Shown here: positions 1-12,600 of the stretch, piece by piece
Numbering within the stretch: the first letter of the stretch is position 1
How the letters are laid out: each line of letters begins with the position of its first letter
DNA from: Xanthomonas hortorum
Lineage (GTDB): Bacteria > Pseudomonadota > Gammaproteobacteria > Xanthomonadales > Xanthomonadaceae
Assembly (NCBI RefSeq): GCF_024339125.1
Contig: NZ_CP101417.1
Coordinates: 3,979,001-4,043,000 of the forward strand
Length of the DNA stretch: 64,000 nt
Direction of reading: 5' to 3'
The notes under the pieces: model-generated
Database searches by the model: none
What the model was told of the DNA's origin: nothing
Seen by the model: only the letters and a program-made list of their open reading frames with translations
Made by a program: the position numbers and the translations under genes

Positions 1-1
1 G

Positions 2-955
2 GTATCGCCGCCTATCCGCAGGTCACTGCCAGGACCTGCTACCGAGTGCAGTCTGTCGCCCGCACAGGTCGCGCTGACGGGCGTGGCACGATGGCCAGAT
101 CCGCGCGTCAACCAAGAGTCAACCCCAGAGAATCAAGAGTATGGCCGCCGATTTTATGCCACTGCGCGGGAAGGTGGCGAACGTATTGCAAGCGGGCAGA
201 TCCAGACCTTCCGGCAGTTGTGGGATTTCTCAGGCGCAGCACGTCATAGCTGGGCTACACAACAAAATCCGCAGGCAGAGGGCCCCGGTCAAACGAAAGG
301 AAATGCACAGCCATTTGCGGCGGGCTACCCACGGCAAAAGAACGTCTCCACGCCTCTTACAAAACACTATGCATATCTGCGACCAAGGGTGCGCCAGCTT
401 CCGCTGATCCGGCAAGCGAACGACCTTGTTGCAAAAAGTGAGCAGGCGCTGCCCAAAACATTCATGGCGCATGATGTTTTCGAAATGGTAGGTGTACTGA
501 ATGGGGCAATGATACCGCTCACCCAATTAAAGCTGGCTGTGAATCCTGACGACTTCTACCATTCGCTCGCCCAGCAAGGGCGGAAAGGAAACGGTCTGCA
601 GGTTGAAGGCTCAGCTTTTCCATTTGTCATTGAGCACACACCATTCGGAATGGTGCAGCCGATCATGAATCATGTCGAAACCTTGTTTAGCAACTTAATC
701 GCACAACGCCACGATCCCGCCAGCCTGATGCCGACGCTGGGTAGTCTCCACTGGTGGATGGCGCATGCCATGCCTGACAGTAGAGGAAGCGCTGCGAAGA
801 CCGAATTGGCCGTCCGAGCATTGGCGCATGCGCATGGTATCGAATTACCACCTTTCGCGCATGGAATTGCAGCAGATCTGGAGGCATTCGTCACAGACCG
901 CGAGAGCTTCAGTTCCCGCTACGCGGACTTCTTCGAACTGCCAGAGCAGGCGTGA
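2..955 (+). CDS. Effector-like protein, 3' part (5' end outside window)
   Basis: This reading frame has no stop back to the left edge, so the gene very probably starts before the window; a GTG at 83 would give 290 aa but has no clear ribosome site. The visible protein is soluble, with no signal peptide or membrane segment. The C-terminal third holds a conspicuous stretch with two tryptophans, AHAMPDSRGSAA, then ALAHAHGIELPPF. I recall a similar RGSAA-centred stretch in some plant-pathogen type III effectors, but I cannot name the family with confidence. The next features downstream are mobile-element debris, which fits an accessory gene. Function unknown; the effector assignment is inference. 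Confidence 0.5.
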   Translation, partial: VSPPIRRSLPGPATECSLSPAQVALTGVARWPDPRVNQESTPENQEYGRRFYATAREGGERIASGQIQTFRQLWDFSGAARHSWATQQNPQAEGPGQTKGNAQPFAAGYPRQKNVSTPLTKHYAYLRPRVRQLPLIRQANDLVAKSEQALPKTFMAHDVFEMVGVLNGAMIPLTQLKLAVNPDDFYHSLAQQGRKGNGLQVEGSAFPFVIEHTPFGMVQPIMNHVETLFSNLIAQRHDPASLMPTLGSLHWWMAHAMPDSRGSAAKTELAVRALAHAHGIELPPFAHGIAADLEAFVTDRESFSSRYADFFELPEQA

Positions 956-1141
956 TCGGCCCGCGCCTGCTCTAGCTCTGCCGGCGTTTAGGCTCCGTGA
1001 GAATCCCTCGCTAGCAGTACGTGGCCGCGCAGTCCTCCCGCAGGCGGCGCTGGGCGCTCTATAAGCGCTGCCTCTGACCAGCAGCAGGCCAGCCGAGTTG
1101 CATCCTCCTTGCCTGGCTGCGCTGACTTTGCAAGTCACAAC

Positions 1142-1213
1142 CGTCCAGCCTAAATGACGTCGCCGTCCAGTTTGGCTGATAGCTTCGTCCAGTTTATTTA
1201 GTGTCAGCGTCCA
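1142..1213. repeat. Four CGTCCA motifs at exact 22-bp spacing, putative transposon end
   Basis: The hexamer CGTCCA begins at 1142, 1164, 1186 and 1208, an exact 22-bp period, with partly similar sequence between copies (GTTTGGCTGAT, GTTTATTTAG). Regularly spaced terminal repeats are typical of the ends of Mu/Tn7/IS21-type elements, where they bind the transposase. The array lies exactly where the neighbouring EAL-domain gene loses its reading frame, so it is probably the surviving end of an element that inserted there. No transposase gene remains beside it. Confidence 0.5.
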
Positions 1214-2910
1214 CTTGCTTGGCTGTATGTACCTTCGGCCACGGTGCGATAGCCCAGCGCATTGGCCAGCCGCACCACCGCCTCGGCGCGCATCTGCATG
1301 CCGGCCTTGGTGGCAATGCCGGTGACCAGCGAGCGATCGAGCTTGAGCACATTGACCGGCAACTCGGTGAGGTAACCGAAGTTGCTGTAGCCGGTGCCGA
1401 AATCGTCGATGGCCACGCTGACGCCGGCATCGCGTAGTGCGCGTAGCCGAGGGACTGCTTCCACATTGCTGCGCAACCAGCGGCCTTCGGTGATTTCCAA
1501 TTCGATCCGCGAGGTGGGGATCGCCAGTTCCCTGCAGCGATTGATGACATCCGCAGCAAGATTGAGGTTGCCGAAATCGCGTGAAGACAGATTGATCGAG
1601 ATCGAGAAATCCAGCCCCTGTGCCCGCCACTTGGCCAGCTGCACCAGCGCAGTTTCGATCACCCAGTTGGTGACGGTGCACATCAGGGCGGTCTTTTCGA
1701 ACAGCGGAATGAATTCGTCCGGGCCGATCGGGCCAAGACTGGCGTGGTGCCAGCGCAGCAGCGCTTCGAAACCGGTCACCGACAGGTCGGCAAGGTCGAT
1801 GCGCGGCTGAAACACCAGCCGGAAATCGCCGGCGTCCAATGCACGTTCTGCATCCAATGCCAGGCGGTAAGAGCGTTGAATCGCATCGTCGTGCAGGGCG
1901 CTGTACCAGCACACGATGGCGTGGTTGTTGATCGCATCGCCCAACGCCACCAGCCCCTTGCGCATGACATCGTTGGTGTCGGGTTGCTGCGGCGCAAAGC
2001 GCACAACACCGGCGTGAAAGGTCAACGACATCGGCACGCCGGCCGCATCCATCGGCTGATGCAGCATGTCCCGCAGATCGAGCAACAGGTCTTCCATCTC
2101 GTCGGGCGCAGAGTTCAACAGAAAGAACGCAAACCGCATCGGTGCCACGTGATACACGGTGGCCTTGCCACGCAGTGCGCGGGTCAGCACGTAGCTGGCG
2201 TGCCGTATCAACTCTTCCAACGGTTGCATGCCCAGCGCCTGGCGTGCTTCGTTGGCGGCCTGCGTGTCGTAGACCTCGATGAACGAGGCGATGGTCGGCA
2301 CGCAGTGGCTGCCAAAGGCGAGGGCATCCAGATCCGATTGCAGCTGACGCGCATTGAGCAGGCCGCTATGCGGTTCGCGACGGCCAGCGCCGAATTGCAA
2401 TTCGAGTTGCGCCGCCGCCACGTTGGCGAACATCAGCAGTTGCTGATGCTCCTGGCTGGCCAGATGGCGCTCACGCGTATCGATCACGCACAGCGTGCCG
2501 GTGACACCGGTTTGCGGCGTGCCGACCGGCACACAGGCGATGAAGCGCGCAGGCAGTCCGGGAAACGCGGCATCGCCCAATTGAATCGGTGCCAGCGCGG
2601 AGTGACCGATCAACTCCGAAACGCCGTTGGCGGCGGCATTGACCTGACAGCAAGACGCGATGGCCTGTTCGACATGGCCGATGCTGATGCCGCGCGCCGC
2701 CAGCACACGTAAGCGGCCGCCTTCGGTGATGGTCAGCGCAGCAGCAGGCGCTACCAATGCGTGGCAAACCAGGCGTGCGATCTGATCGAGCGGCTCCATT
2801 CCGCCCAGGTCGATCGGCACGCCTGACCAGTCGGCGTGCCGTTCCTGCGTTTTGTTGTCCAGAGCAAGCGTCATCTCGTCAGAGTCCGTGTTGAAGATCA
2901 CACACTGCAT
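1204..2910 (-). pseudogene. GAF-GGDEF-EAL c-di-GMP phosphodiesterase-like protein, 3'-truncated
   Basis: A cyclic-di-GMP turnover protein. In order it has a GAF-like sensor (about residues 20-160), a degenerate GGDEF domain without a recognisable GGDEF signature, and an EAL domain. The EAL domain keeps FEALLRW, NLSSRDF, ELEITEG and the IDDFGTGYSN loop, so most metal and substrate residues are present. The match stops right after TVAEG, where the usual 40-60 C-terminal residues holding the last catalytic Glu and Gln should follow. Instead the frame runs into the 22-bp repeat array and stops. I call it truncated by insertion and probably inactive. The start is uncertain: ATG at 2910 or 2874. 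Confidence 0.75.
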
Positions 2911-3654
2911 GGCTACTAGAAACAAACCGGAGTCATCGGCAGGTGACGAACATCTGGGATCTGATCCACATCCCATGCCCGATGTAATGCACGAAAAAAC
3001 GGTATCACATCAGCAGGCTCTGCAAGCGTTGTTTCAATAAGTTTCGCTCACCGCAGATATTCGGTCGGCTGAGTTCTGAGAGCAATGTCCATTGGTATTA
3101 ATATAGAAAACGATTGCAATGATTCTCCAAACGATTGCAATACAAGTCTCTAGGTTGCCGGCTGCATATACGAATTTTTGCATCGCAGCATCCTTGAATA
3201 ACATGCCATGCCTATTGTTCGGTTCGCTAGCATGGCCAGGCGCGCGCATCTTCCTGCTTTTAACTACCAGGCTCATCCAATCAAATTCCGCATAGATCGT
3301 GGATAAATTCCCATTTTAACGGTGAAGCAGGTGGTGCATGGAGCGTGCGCCAATGCGGATGAGGCACGTCACTGCCTCTAGCGAGCCCGAGCAAACCAGT
3401 CGACAGATTTTGTTTGTGTAACGGATGGGTTTATGGTTAGTGATATTCCGCACAGTTTCAGCTGTGCCGCTTCGCCTATTAATCGCAGCATGTTCTTTAT
3501 CGGGATTGGTATTAATCTCCGTCACGCTTGAACTACCCAGGTCTGTAGCAGTACGTCCTGTTTTAAACCGACTCAACCATTGGTCAACTCTCGTCTTTGA
3601 AGGCGCGTGCATGGGCACACGCCGGTCTCTGTACGGCAATCAGGGGAAAATGAA
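2911..3654. other. AT-rich intergenic region between EAL gene and giant autotransporter
   Basis: No convincing gene here; the short open frames lack ribosome sites and recognisable products. It is clearly more AT-rich than its surroundings and should hold the promoters of both divergent genes. It contains the 13-bp direct repeat described separately. The purine-rich stretch before 3655 (AGGGGAAAATGAA) supplies the autotransporter ribosome site. Confidence 0.6.
3108..3141. promoter_or_regulatory. Direct repeat AAACGATTGCAAT, two copies 21 bp apart
   Basis: Identical 13-mers at 3108-3120 and 3129-3141 are spaced 21 bp start to start, two helical turns, as expected for a protein binding cooperatively to one face of DNA. 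Each copy contains the palindrome ATTGCAAT. It lies about 200 bp upstream of the EAL gene and about 510 bp upstream of the autotransporter, so either could be the target. Regulator unknown. Confidence 0.4.
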
Positions 3655-6600
3655 ATGAATCGTGCATTTGCGCTGGTCTGGAACGCGGCGATTGGCAATT
3701 GGGTCGTAACGCATGAGTTGGTGCGTCGGCGGCGCAAGTCCGGGGCAACCCGTCGTTGTTTGTCGAGCCTGGTTGTATTGGCGGTGGGGGCCGCCGCACC
3801 CGCTCTGGCCTGGGGAGCATGTACACCGGCGCTACCTGCGGCGGGCGCAACCGTCACCTGCACCGGATTGCCGATTACCAGCAATAGTTTTGCCAGCGGC
3901 GCAAACAACTTGACTGTCAATGTCGCAGCCGGCACGCAAATGACTGCCGGGTTGCTCGGTGGCACCGCCATCGCGCTCAGTGGTACCAATGCCACGCTCA
4001 ACAATGGCGGCACGGTCGACCCTTCCGTGCTTGGCTTGTTGTCGGTGTTGAGCACCGGCGTCACCATGGGCAATGCCAGTTCCACCTTGGTCACTGCCAA
4101 TAACCTAAGCACCGGCACGATCTACGGCACCGGCGGCCTGCTTGGTGCCAACCTACTCAATCTCGACGGCATGGCGCTGGGCATCACCTCGGCCAGCAAT
4201 GGCGTTGTGCAGATCAACAACGCAGGCCTGATCGATAGCCGTGCATTGTTGAATCTGTCGGTCCTGAGTTCCGATACGCCGGTGATTGCGGTCAGCGGCG
4301 GCGGTACCGTCAATGCGGTCAATACCGGCACCATCAACGGACGTGTGGGCTTCCAGAGTTCGGCCACCGGCAATACCTTCGTCAACTCGGGCACCATCAA
4401 CGGCAGCGTGTCGATGGGGGCGGGGAGCACCAACAGCTTCACTGCGGTGACGGGCGGCAGCGTCAACAGCAGCGGTGGACTGGCGCTCGAACTGCTGGGT
4501 CCCGGCGGCTTGCTGAGCTTCGCGCAGACCGGCGTGGTGGATGGTGGTGCAGGCGGCACCAATACGTTGATCCTGCAGAATTCGGCAACCGGCACCGGCA
4601 CTGGCAGTACCGGTGTTGGATCGCTCAGCACGGCGCAGTACATCAATTTCGGCAGCCTGCGCGTCAACAGCGGTACCTGGTCAGTCGGTGGCGGCAGCAA
4701 CTTCGGCAGCAGCGCGCTCAATGGCGGCGTGCTGCAGTTCGCAAACCCTGCCCAGCTCGGCACCAGCATCGCTGCCAATGGCGGTGCACTGGAGGCCACT
4801 GCCGCAGGGTTGACGCTGAATCCCACCGGCGGCATCGCGCTGGGTGCAGGCGGCTTGACCCTGCAAGGCGCCAACGACCTGACGGTTGCCAGCCCCGTCA
4901 CCGGCACCGGTGCGCTGACCAAGACCGGCACCGGTGCCTTGGGTTTGACCGGCGCCAATACCTTCAGCGGCGGCGTGAACCTGCTCGGTGGCGCGCTGAC
5001 CGTCGGCAACAACGTCGCGCTGGGAACCGGCACCGTCAACGCATCTGCTGGCAGCCTACTTTCAAGTACTGCAGTCAACTTGCCGAACGCGTTCGTACTC
5101 AACGATTTCATCGGCATCGGCGGTGCCAACAACCTGCGGCTTGGCGGCGGTATCAGCGGTGCCGGGGCGCTGAACAAGATCGGCACCGGCACGCTGACCC
5201 TTGGCGGCACCAATACCTACGCCGGTGGTACCTCGCTGGGCGCCGGCACCGTGCTGCTGGAAACCTCCGGTGCGCTCGGCACCGGCACGGTGACCGCAGC
5301 GGGCGGGCTACTGGATACCACTGCTCCGCTGACATTGAACAATGCATTTGCGCTGACCAACACCCTGGGCCTTGGTGCCAGCAGCAACGCGCTGACCTTG
5401 AGTGGCACGCTTGCCGGTGCCGGTGGCATCAACAAGACCGGCACCGGCACGCTCGCGCTCAACGGCACCAACACGTATACCGGCGGCACCACGTTGGCGT
5501 CGGGCGCGTTGCAGCTCGGCACGGCCTCCGCATTGGGAACGGGCGCATTAAATGTCACTGGCCCGGCCAACCTGAGCACCGGCGCTGCGTTGACGGTGGC
5601 CAACGGCATCAACCTCGCAGGTCCGTTGAACTGGACCGGCGCGCAGGCGCTGACGCTCAGCGGTGCCATCACTGGCGGCGGCAGTTTGATCAAGAGCGGT
5701 GCGGGCGACCTCACGCTGACCAACAGTAATGCCTATACCGGCGGTACCACGCTGAGCACCGGGCGGCTGGTGGTCGGCTCCAACGCGGCGCTGGGCACCG
5801 GTACGCTGACCGCCAGTGGCGGCGTACTCGATGCGACCACAGCGGCAACGCTCGGAAACGCCATCACGTTGACCGACACCATGGGCGTGGGCAGCAACGG
5901 CACCGCCTTGAACTTGACGGGCACGATTGGCGGCAGCGGTACGTTGAACAAACTCGGCACCGGCACACTCACGCTCGGTGGGCTCAATACCTATACCGGC
6001 GGCACGTTGCTCAATGCCGGCATCCTGCAGGTGACCAGTGACGGATCACTCGGCAGCGGTGCATTGACCGTCACCGGTAATGCCAGTCTGCAGGGCACGG
6101 TGCCTACCACGGTGGCCAACGATATTGCGCTGACCGCCGGCGCGCTCAGCCTCGATGGCACGCAGGCACTGACCTTGAGCGGCGATATCAGCGGTGCGGG
6201 CAGCCTGATCAAATCCGGCAGTGGCGACCTGACGTTGAGCGGCAACAGTTTGTACAGCGGCGGCACTGCGCTCGGTGCCGGTCGCCTCACGGTGGGCAGC
6301 GACACCGCACTCGGCGTTGGTGCACTCAGCGCCGCCGCCGGCACCACCTTGGACAATGCCACGGTGAGCACGCTCGCCAATGCCATCGCACTGGCGGGCC
6401 TGGTCAATGTGGGTGGCAGCAATGCGCTGACGCTCAATGGTGCGATCACCGGCGCCGGCAGTCTCGACAAGCTCGGCCCGGCCAGTCTGACATTGGCAGG
6501 CAACAACACCTATGCCGGTGGTACGCGCTTGTCTGCAGGCAGTCTGGTACTGGGCAGCGATACGGCGTTGGGCACAGGCACCCTGACCATCGGCGGCGGT

Positions 6601-9600
6601 CTGCTCGACAGCACCGCAGCACGCATCGTCGATAACAACGTGGCACTGGAAGCGGATCTGCAACTCGGCGGCAGCCAGGATCTTGCGCTCAACGGCGTTG
6701 TCAGCGGCGTGGGCGGGGTGATCAAGGACGGCGGCGCCACACTCACCCTGGGTGGACCAAACACCTTTGCCGGCGGCGTGGATCTCAATGCAGGCGCGTT
6801 GCTGATCGGCAACGCCACTGCACTGGGCAGCGGCGTGCTGACGGCGGCCGATGGCACGCAACTGCAAGCCACCACCGCAACCACGATCGGCAACGATGTC
6901 GCCCTGAACGGCGCGCTCTCGCTTACCGGCAACAACGATCTTGGCGTGACCGGTATCGTCAGTGGCGCAGGTAGCCTGATCAAACAGGGCGCTGGTGCGC
7001 TCACGCTCACCGGCAACAACCTCTACACCGGTGGAACCGTGCTGGACACCGGCACCTTGGTGGTCGGCAGCAACACTGCACTGGGCACCGGCGCACTCAC
7101 TGCTGCCGATGGGACGCAACTCACTGCCAGCACTGCAGTGACGTTGCAGAACGCGCTCAACGTTGCCGGTCAACTCGGCATCGATGGCCAGGACCTCACG
7201 CTCGATGGTGTGATCGATGGCGCCGGCAGCTTGATCAAGAACGGCCCCCAGACGCTCACCCTTACTGGCAACAATACCTGGGTGGGCGGCCTGCAATTGC
7301 AGGGCGGCGCGTTGCTGGTCGGCAGCGATACCGCACTGGGACTAGGCACGCTGACTGCGGCGGCTGGCACCACGCTGGATGCCACCACTGCAGTGACACT
7401 GGGCAATGCGCTCGCATTGAACGGCGCGTTGACGCTGCCCGGCACGCAGGACACCACGCTCAATGGCGTGATCAGCGGCATCGGCAGTCTGGATAAACAA
7501 GGCACGGCCACGCTGACCTTGAACAACGCCAACAGCTTCAGCGGCGGCGTTGCGCTGGATGCAGGGCGTGTGGTGCTGGGTAACGACACTGCGTTGGGGG
7601 TAGGTGGTCTGCTGGTCGGCGGCGCTGCGGAACTGGATACCAATGCAGCGCTGACGCTGGGCAATACGGTGCAGTTGAATGATCAGCTCACCCTGATCGG
7701 CAGCAACGATCTGACGTTGAACGGTGCCATCAGCGGCACCGGTAGCCTGATCAAGAATGGCGCCACCACGTTGTCGCTCAATGCAGGCAACACGTACGCA
7801 GGCGGCACCACATTGGCTGCGGGCACCATTGCGGTCGGTGCAAACGATGCACTCGGTACCGGCAGTCTGTCGGTCGTCGGCAACGCGGCATTGAGCAATG
7901 CAATTGCGGTGGCATTGGGCAACGACATCGCACTTGGCGCAGCGCTCACCGTGGACAACGGCGCAGACATGCTGGTCAGTGGCAACATCAGCGGTGCCGG
8001 CGATTTGATCAAGACCGGCGCCGGGACCCTGACCTTGAATGGCAGCAACAGCTACACCGGCCCGTTGGCGATTCAGGCCGGCACGCTGGTGGCCAGCACC
8101 GGTGCGGCGCTGGGCAATGCCAGCAACGTCGATGTGGCGGCGGGCGCAGCGTTGAATCTGACCAACGGCGGCCTGATCACCGCACTCAGTGGTGCCGGCA
8201 ATGTCGACACCGATGCCGGCGGCACGCTGCAATTGGGCGGCGGCGATTTTGCCGGCAGCCTGGGCGGTGGCGGCAATCTGGACAAGGTCGGCGTGGACAC
8301 GGTGCGCTTGCTCGGCACCAGTGCGATCGGTGGTGCCACGCAAGTCAGTGGCGGCACCTTGGATGTGATCGGCAGTCTCGGCACCAGCGCGTTGAACGTT
8401 GCGCTCGGCGGCACGCTGACGGGCACCGGCACGAACGGCAGTGTGGCCAGTGGCGTCACCATCGGTGATGGCGGCCGGCTTGCGTTGACCAGTGGCTCCT
8501 CGCTGAGCGTGGGTGGCTTGTCGCTGGCACCGGGCGCATTTCTCGATGTCGCACTGGCCGCGCCGAGCAACACGCGTCTGCTTGCAGTCAATGGCGATCT
8601 CACCCTGGACGGCACACTCAACATCACCGACATCGGTGGCTTCGGCACCGGCGTGTATCGCTTGATCGATTACACCGGCCTGCTCACCAACAACGGGTTG
8701 GCATTCGGCGTGATTCCCGGCAGCGTGGATCTGAGCCAGCTCGCCTTGCAGACCGCCATCGGCCAGCAGCTCAATCTGGTGGTCACCGCGCCGGGCAGCA
8801 TCGTGCAGTTCTGGGACGGCGTGCAGACCACGGCCAATGGCACGGTCGATGGTGGCGCCGGCACCTGGGGCGCGGCCACCAACTGGACCAGTCAGGACGG
8901 CACCGCCAACAGCACCTGGCAGGGCGATTTTGCGGTGTTTGCCGGTACCGCAGGTGCGGTGGGCGTGCAGGGCACGCAGAGCATCGGTGGCCTGCAGTTC
9001 GTCACCGACGGGTATCAGTTGACCGATGCCGGCGCCGGTGCGCTGGACGTGGTCGCACCGTTGACCGCAGTGCGTGTGGACCCGGGTGCAACTGCCACGA
9101 TCGACGTCGCGATTTCCGGTGTTGGTGGCGTGGAGAAACTCGACACCGGCACGCTGGTGCTCGACGCGGCCAACAGCTACACCGGCGGTACGGCACTCAG
9201 CGGCGGCACCCTGGTGCTCGGCGACGCGCAGGCACTCGGCACCGGCACGTTGACTGCGGCAGCCGGCACCAACCTCGATAGCAATCAAGCATTGGCAGTG
9301 GGCAATGCGGTAGTGCTCGGCGGTGTGCTCAATCTGGTTGGCAGTAACGATCTGACCTTGTCCGGTGCGATCAGCGGTGCGGGAAGTCTGATCAAGAACG
9401 GTGCGTCCACGCTGACGCTGGATGGCGCCAACAGCTATGTCGGCGGCAGCGTGTTGAACGCAGGCACCTTGGCGGTTGGCAGCAACAGCGCGTTGGGTGC
9501 CGGCAGCCTGTCTGTGCTGGGCAATTCCACCTTGAGCAACGCGATTGCGCTGGCCTTGGGCAATGCAGTCAATCTGGGTGCCGATCTGACCATTGCCAGT

Positions 9601-12600
9601 GCGGACGATCTGGCACTGACCGGCGCCATCAGTGGTGGCGGTGCGTTGACCAAGAACGGGTTGGGCACACTGACCTTGTCCGGCCCCAACAGCTTCACCG
9701 GCCCGGTGGCGGTGCAGGCCGGCGTGCTGGCGACCGCTGCACCGGGTGCGTTGGGAAATGCCAGCGCAGTGGATGTCGCGGCAGGCGCCGGGCTCTCGTT
9801 GGGCAGCAACACGGCGTTGGGTGCGGTGACCGGGCAGGGCAATGTCGCGATTCTTGGCGGCAATACGCTGCAGCTGGGCGTCAACAACGTTACTAGCACC
9901 TTTGCAGGTAGCCTCAGCGATGCCGGCAATCTGGAGAAGGTGGGCGCAGGCACGGTGCAGCTCACCGGCACCAGCACGCTCGGCGGCGCAACGCAGATCA
10001 CTGCAGGCACGCTGGATGTGGATGGCGTTCTGGCCAGCACTGGCGGTGTGACCGTCGCAACGGGCGGCACGCTGAGCGGTAGCGGCGAGGTCGCTGCACC
10101 GGTCACCGTCAACGATGGCGGCCGTCTGGTGGTGACCAGCGGTGCGGTGCTGACCACGGGCACGTTGAATCTGGCGCCAAATGCCAGCATCGATGCGTTC
10201 CTCGGTACGCCCAGCACCACGGGTGTGTTGGCGGTCAACGGCGATCTCACCCTGGACGGCACGCTCAACATCACCGACATCGGTGGTTTTGGAAATGGCG
10301 TGTATCGCCTGATCGATTACACCGGCGCACTGACCAATAACGGGCTGGGCTTCGGCACCATTCCGGGCACGATCGATCTCACCCAGTTGACGCTGCAAAC
10401 CGGGTTGTCGCAGCAGGTCAACGTGGTGGTCTCCGCACCCGGCACCAACGTGCAGTTCTGGGATGGTGCGCAGACGCTGGCCAACGGCAGCATCGATGGC
10501 GGCGCAGGCGTGTGGGCAGCGGGTACGACCAACTGGACCACGGCCGATGGCTTGCTCAACAGCGACTGGCAAAACAGCTTCGCCGTCTTCGCCGGCCCAG
10601 CAGGTAACGTGGGCGTGCAGGGTACGCAGGGCATCACCGGGATCCAGTTCGCCAGCGACGGCTATGTGCTGAGCGATGCTGGCGCCGGTGCACTGAGCGC
10701 CAATGCGGCCACCACCATCGTGCGCGTCGATCCGGGCGCCACCGGCACCATCGATGTGAGCATCGGTGGCACCGGCACGCTGCAGAAACTCGATACCGGT
10801 ACATTGATCCTGGGCGCCGCCAATACCTACACCGGCGGCACCGCACTCGGCGGCGGCACGCTGGTGTTGGGCGATGCACAGGCATTGGGTACCGGTACGC
10901 TGACGGCTGCAGCGGGCACCACGCTGGATACCGATCAGGCACTGACGGTCGCCAATGCGCTGGATCTGAGCGGTGCACTCACGCTGGCGGGCAGCAACGA
11001 TCTCACCCTGACCGGTGCGATTGGCGGTGCCGGTGGCTTGATCAAGAATGGTGCGACCACGCTGACGCTCAGCGGCAACAACAGCTATGCCGGCGGCACC
11101 GTGCTCAGCGATGGCACCCTGGCGGTCGGCAGCAACACCGCGCTGGGTAGCGGCGGTTTGTCGGTGACGGGCGATGCGGTGTTGAGTAATGCGGCTGCAG
11201 CAACACTGGGCAACGCGGTCACGCTGGGCGCTGCGCTCACTGTCGATAATCCGGCGGATCTGATCCTGGCCGGCGACATCAACGGCAGCGGTGCGCTGAT
11301 CAAGACCAACGCCGGCACGCTGACGCTGGATGGCAGCAACAGCTATACCGGCGGCACCACGCTCAACGCCGGCACGCTGGTAGGCGATAGCGCAAGTTTG
11401 CAAGGGGCGATCGTCGACAACGCGACCCTGGCGTTCAACCAGGTGGCCGATGGTGTGTTCACCGGCTCGATCATCGGCACTGGCACTGTGATCAAGGATG
11501 GCGCCGGCGCTCTGTTGCTCAACGGTGCGAATGGTTACACCGGTGGCACCACGATCGTTGCAGGGACGTTGATCGGCGATACCAGCAGCCTGCAGGGCGA
11601 CATCGCCAACAACGCGGCCCTGGTCTTCAATCAGGCCACCGGCGGCGTGTATGCAGGCACGGTCAGCGGCACTGGTTCGCTGGAAAAGGCCGGCACAGGC
11701 GTGTTGCAGTTGATCGGTCCCAACAGCTACACCGGCGGCACGGTGGTCAGTGCCGGCACGTTGATCGGCAACACCACCAGCCTGCAGGGCAACGTGGTGG
11801 ACAACGGCACGCTGGTGTTCGATCAGGCTACCGATGGCGTGTTTGCCGGCGCCGTCAGCGGCACCGGGAGCGTGATCAAGCAAGGTGCTGGCGCGCTGAC
11901 GCTCGACGTCGCCAACAGCCATGCCGGTGGCACCACGCTTGCCAGCGGCACGCTGGTGCTTGGCGATGCGCAGGCATTGGGTACCGGCAGCTTGACTGCG
12001 GCAGCAGGCACCACCTTGGATACCGATCAGGTATTGACGGTGAGCAATGCAGTCAATCTGACAGGCGCAGGTGCACTTGCGCTGGCAGGCAGCAACGATC
12101 TCGCGTTGACCGGCCCGATCACGGGCGCTGGTGGTTTGATCAAGAACGGTGCATCCACGCTGACGCTCGATGGCAACAACAGCTACACCGGCGGCACCAC
12201 GCTCAACGCCGGCACGCTGGTAGGCGATAGCGCAAGCTTGCAAGGGGCGATCGTCGACAACGCGACCCTGGCATTCAATCAGGTGGCCGATGGTGTGTTC
12301 ACCGGCTCGATCACCGGCACTGGCACCCTGATCAAGGATGGTTCCGGCGCTCTGTTGCTCAACGGTGCGAATGGTTACACCGGTGGCACCACGATCGCTG
12401 CAGGGACGTTGATCGGCGACACCACCAGCCTGCAGGGCGACATCGCCAACAACGCGGCCTTGGTCTTCAACCAGGCCACCGGCGGCGTGTATGCAGGCAC
12501 GGTCAGCGGCACTGGTTCGCTGGAAAAGGCCGGCACAGGCGTGTTGCAGTTGATCGGTCCCAACAGCTACACCGGCGGCACGGTGGTCAGTGCCGGCACG

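Noticed and set aside
845..1912. 355-aa minus-strand frame across the element end and EAL gene
   Set aside because: It overlaps the EAL gene in another frame and has random composition (Arg/Gly/Cys-rich).
1744..2712. 322-aa plus-strand frame
   Set aside because: Antisense to the GAF/GGDEF part of the EAL gene; His/Arg/Gln-rich shadow with no ribosome site.
6046..7296. 416-aa and neighbouring minus-strand frames in the autotransporter
   Set aside because: Same cause: stop codons are rare opposite Gly/Thr/Leu repeat codons.
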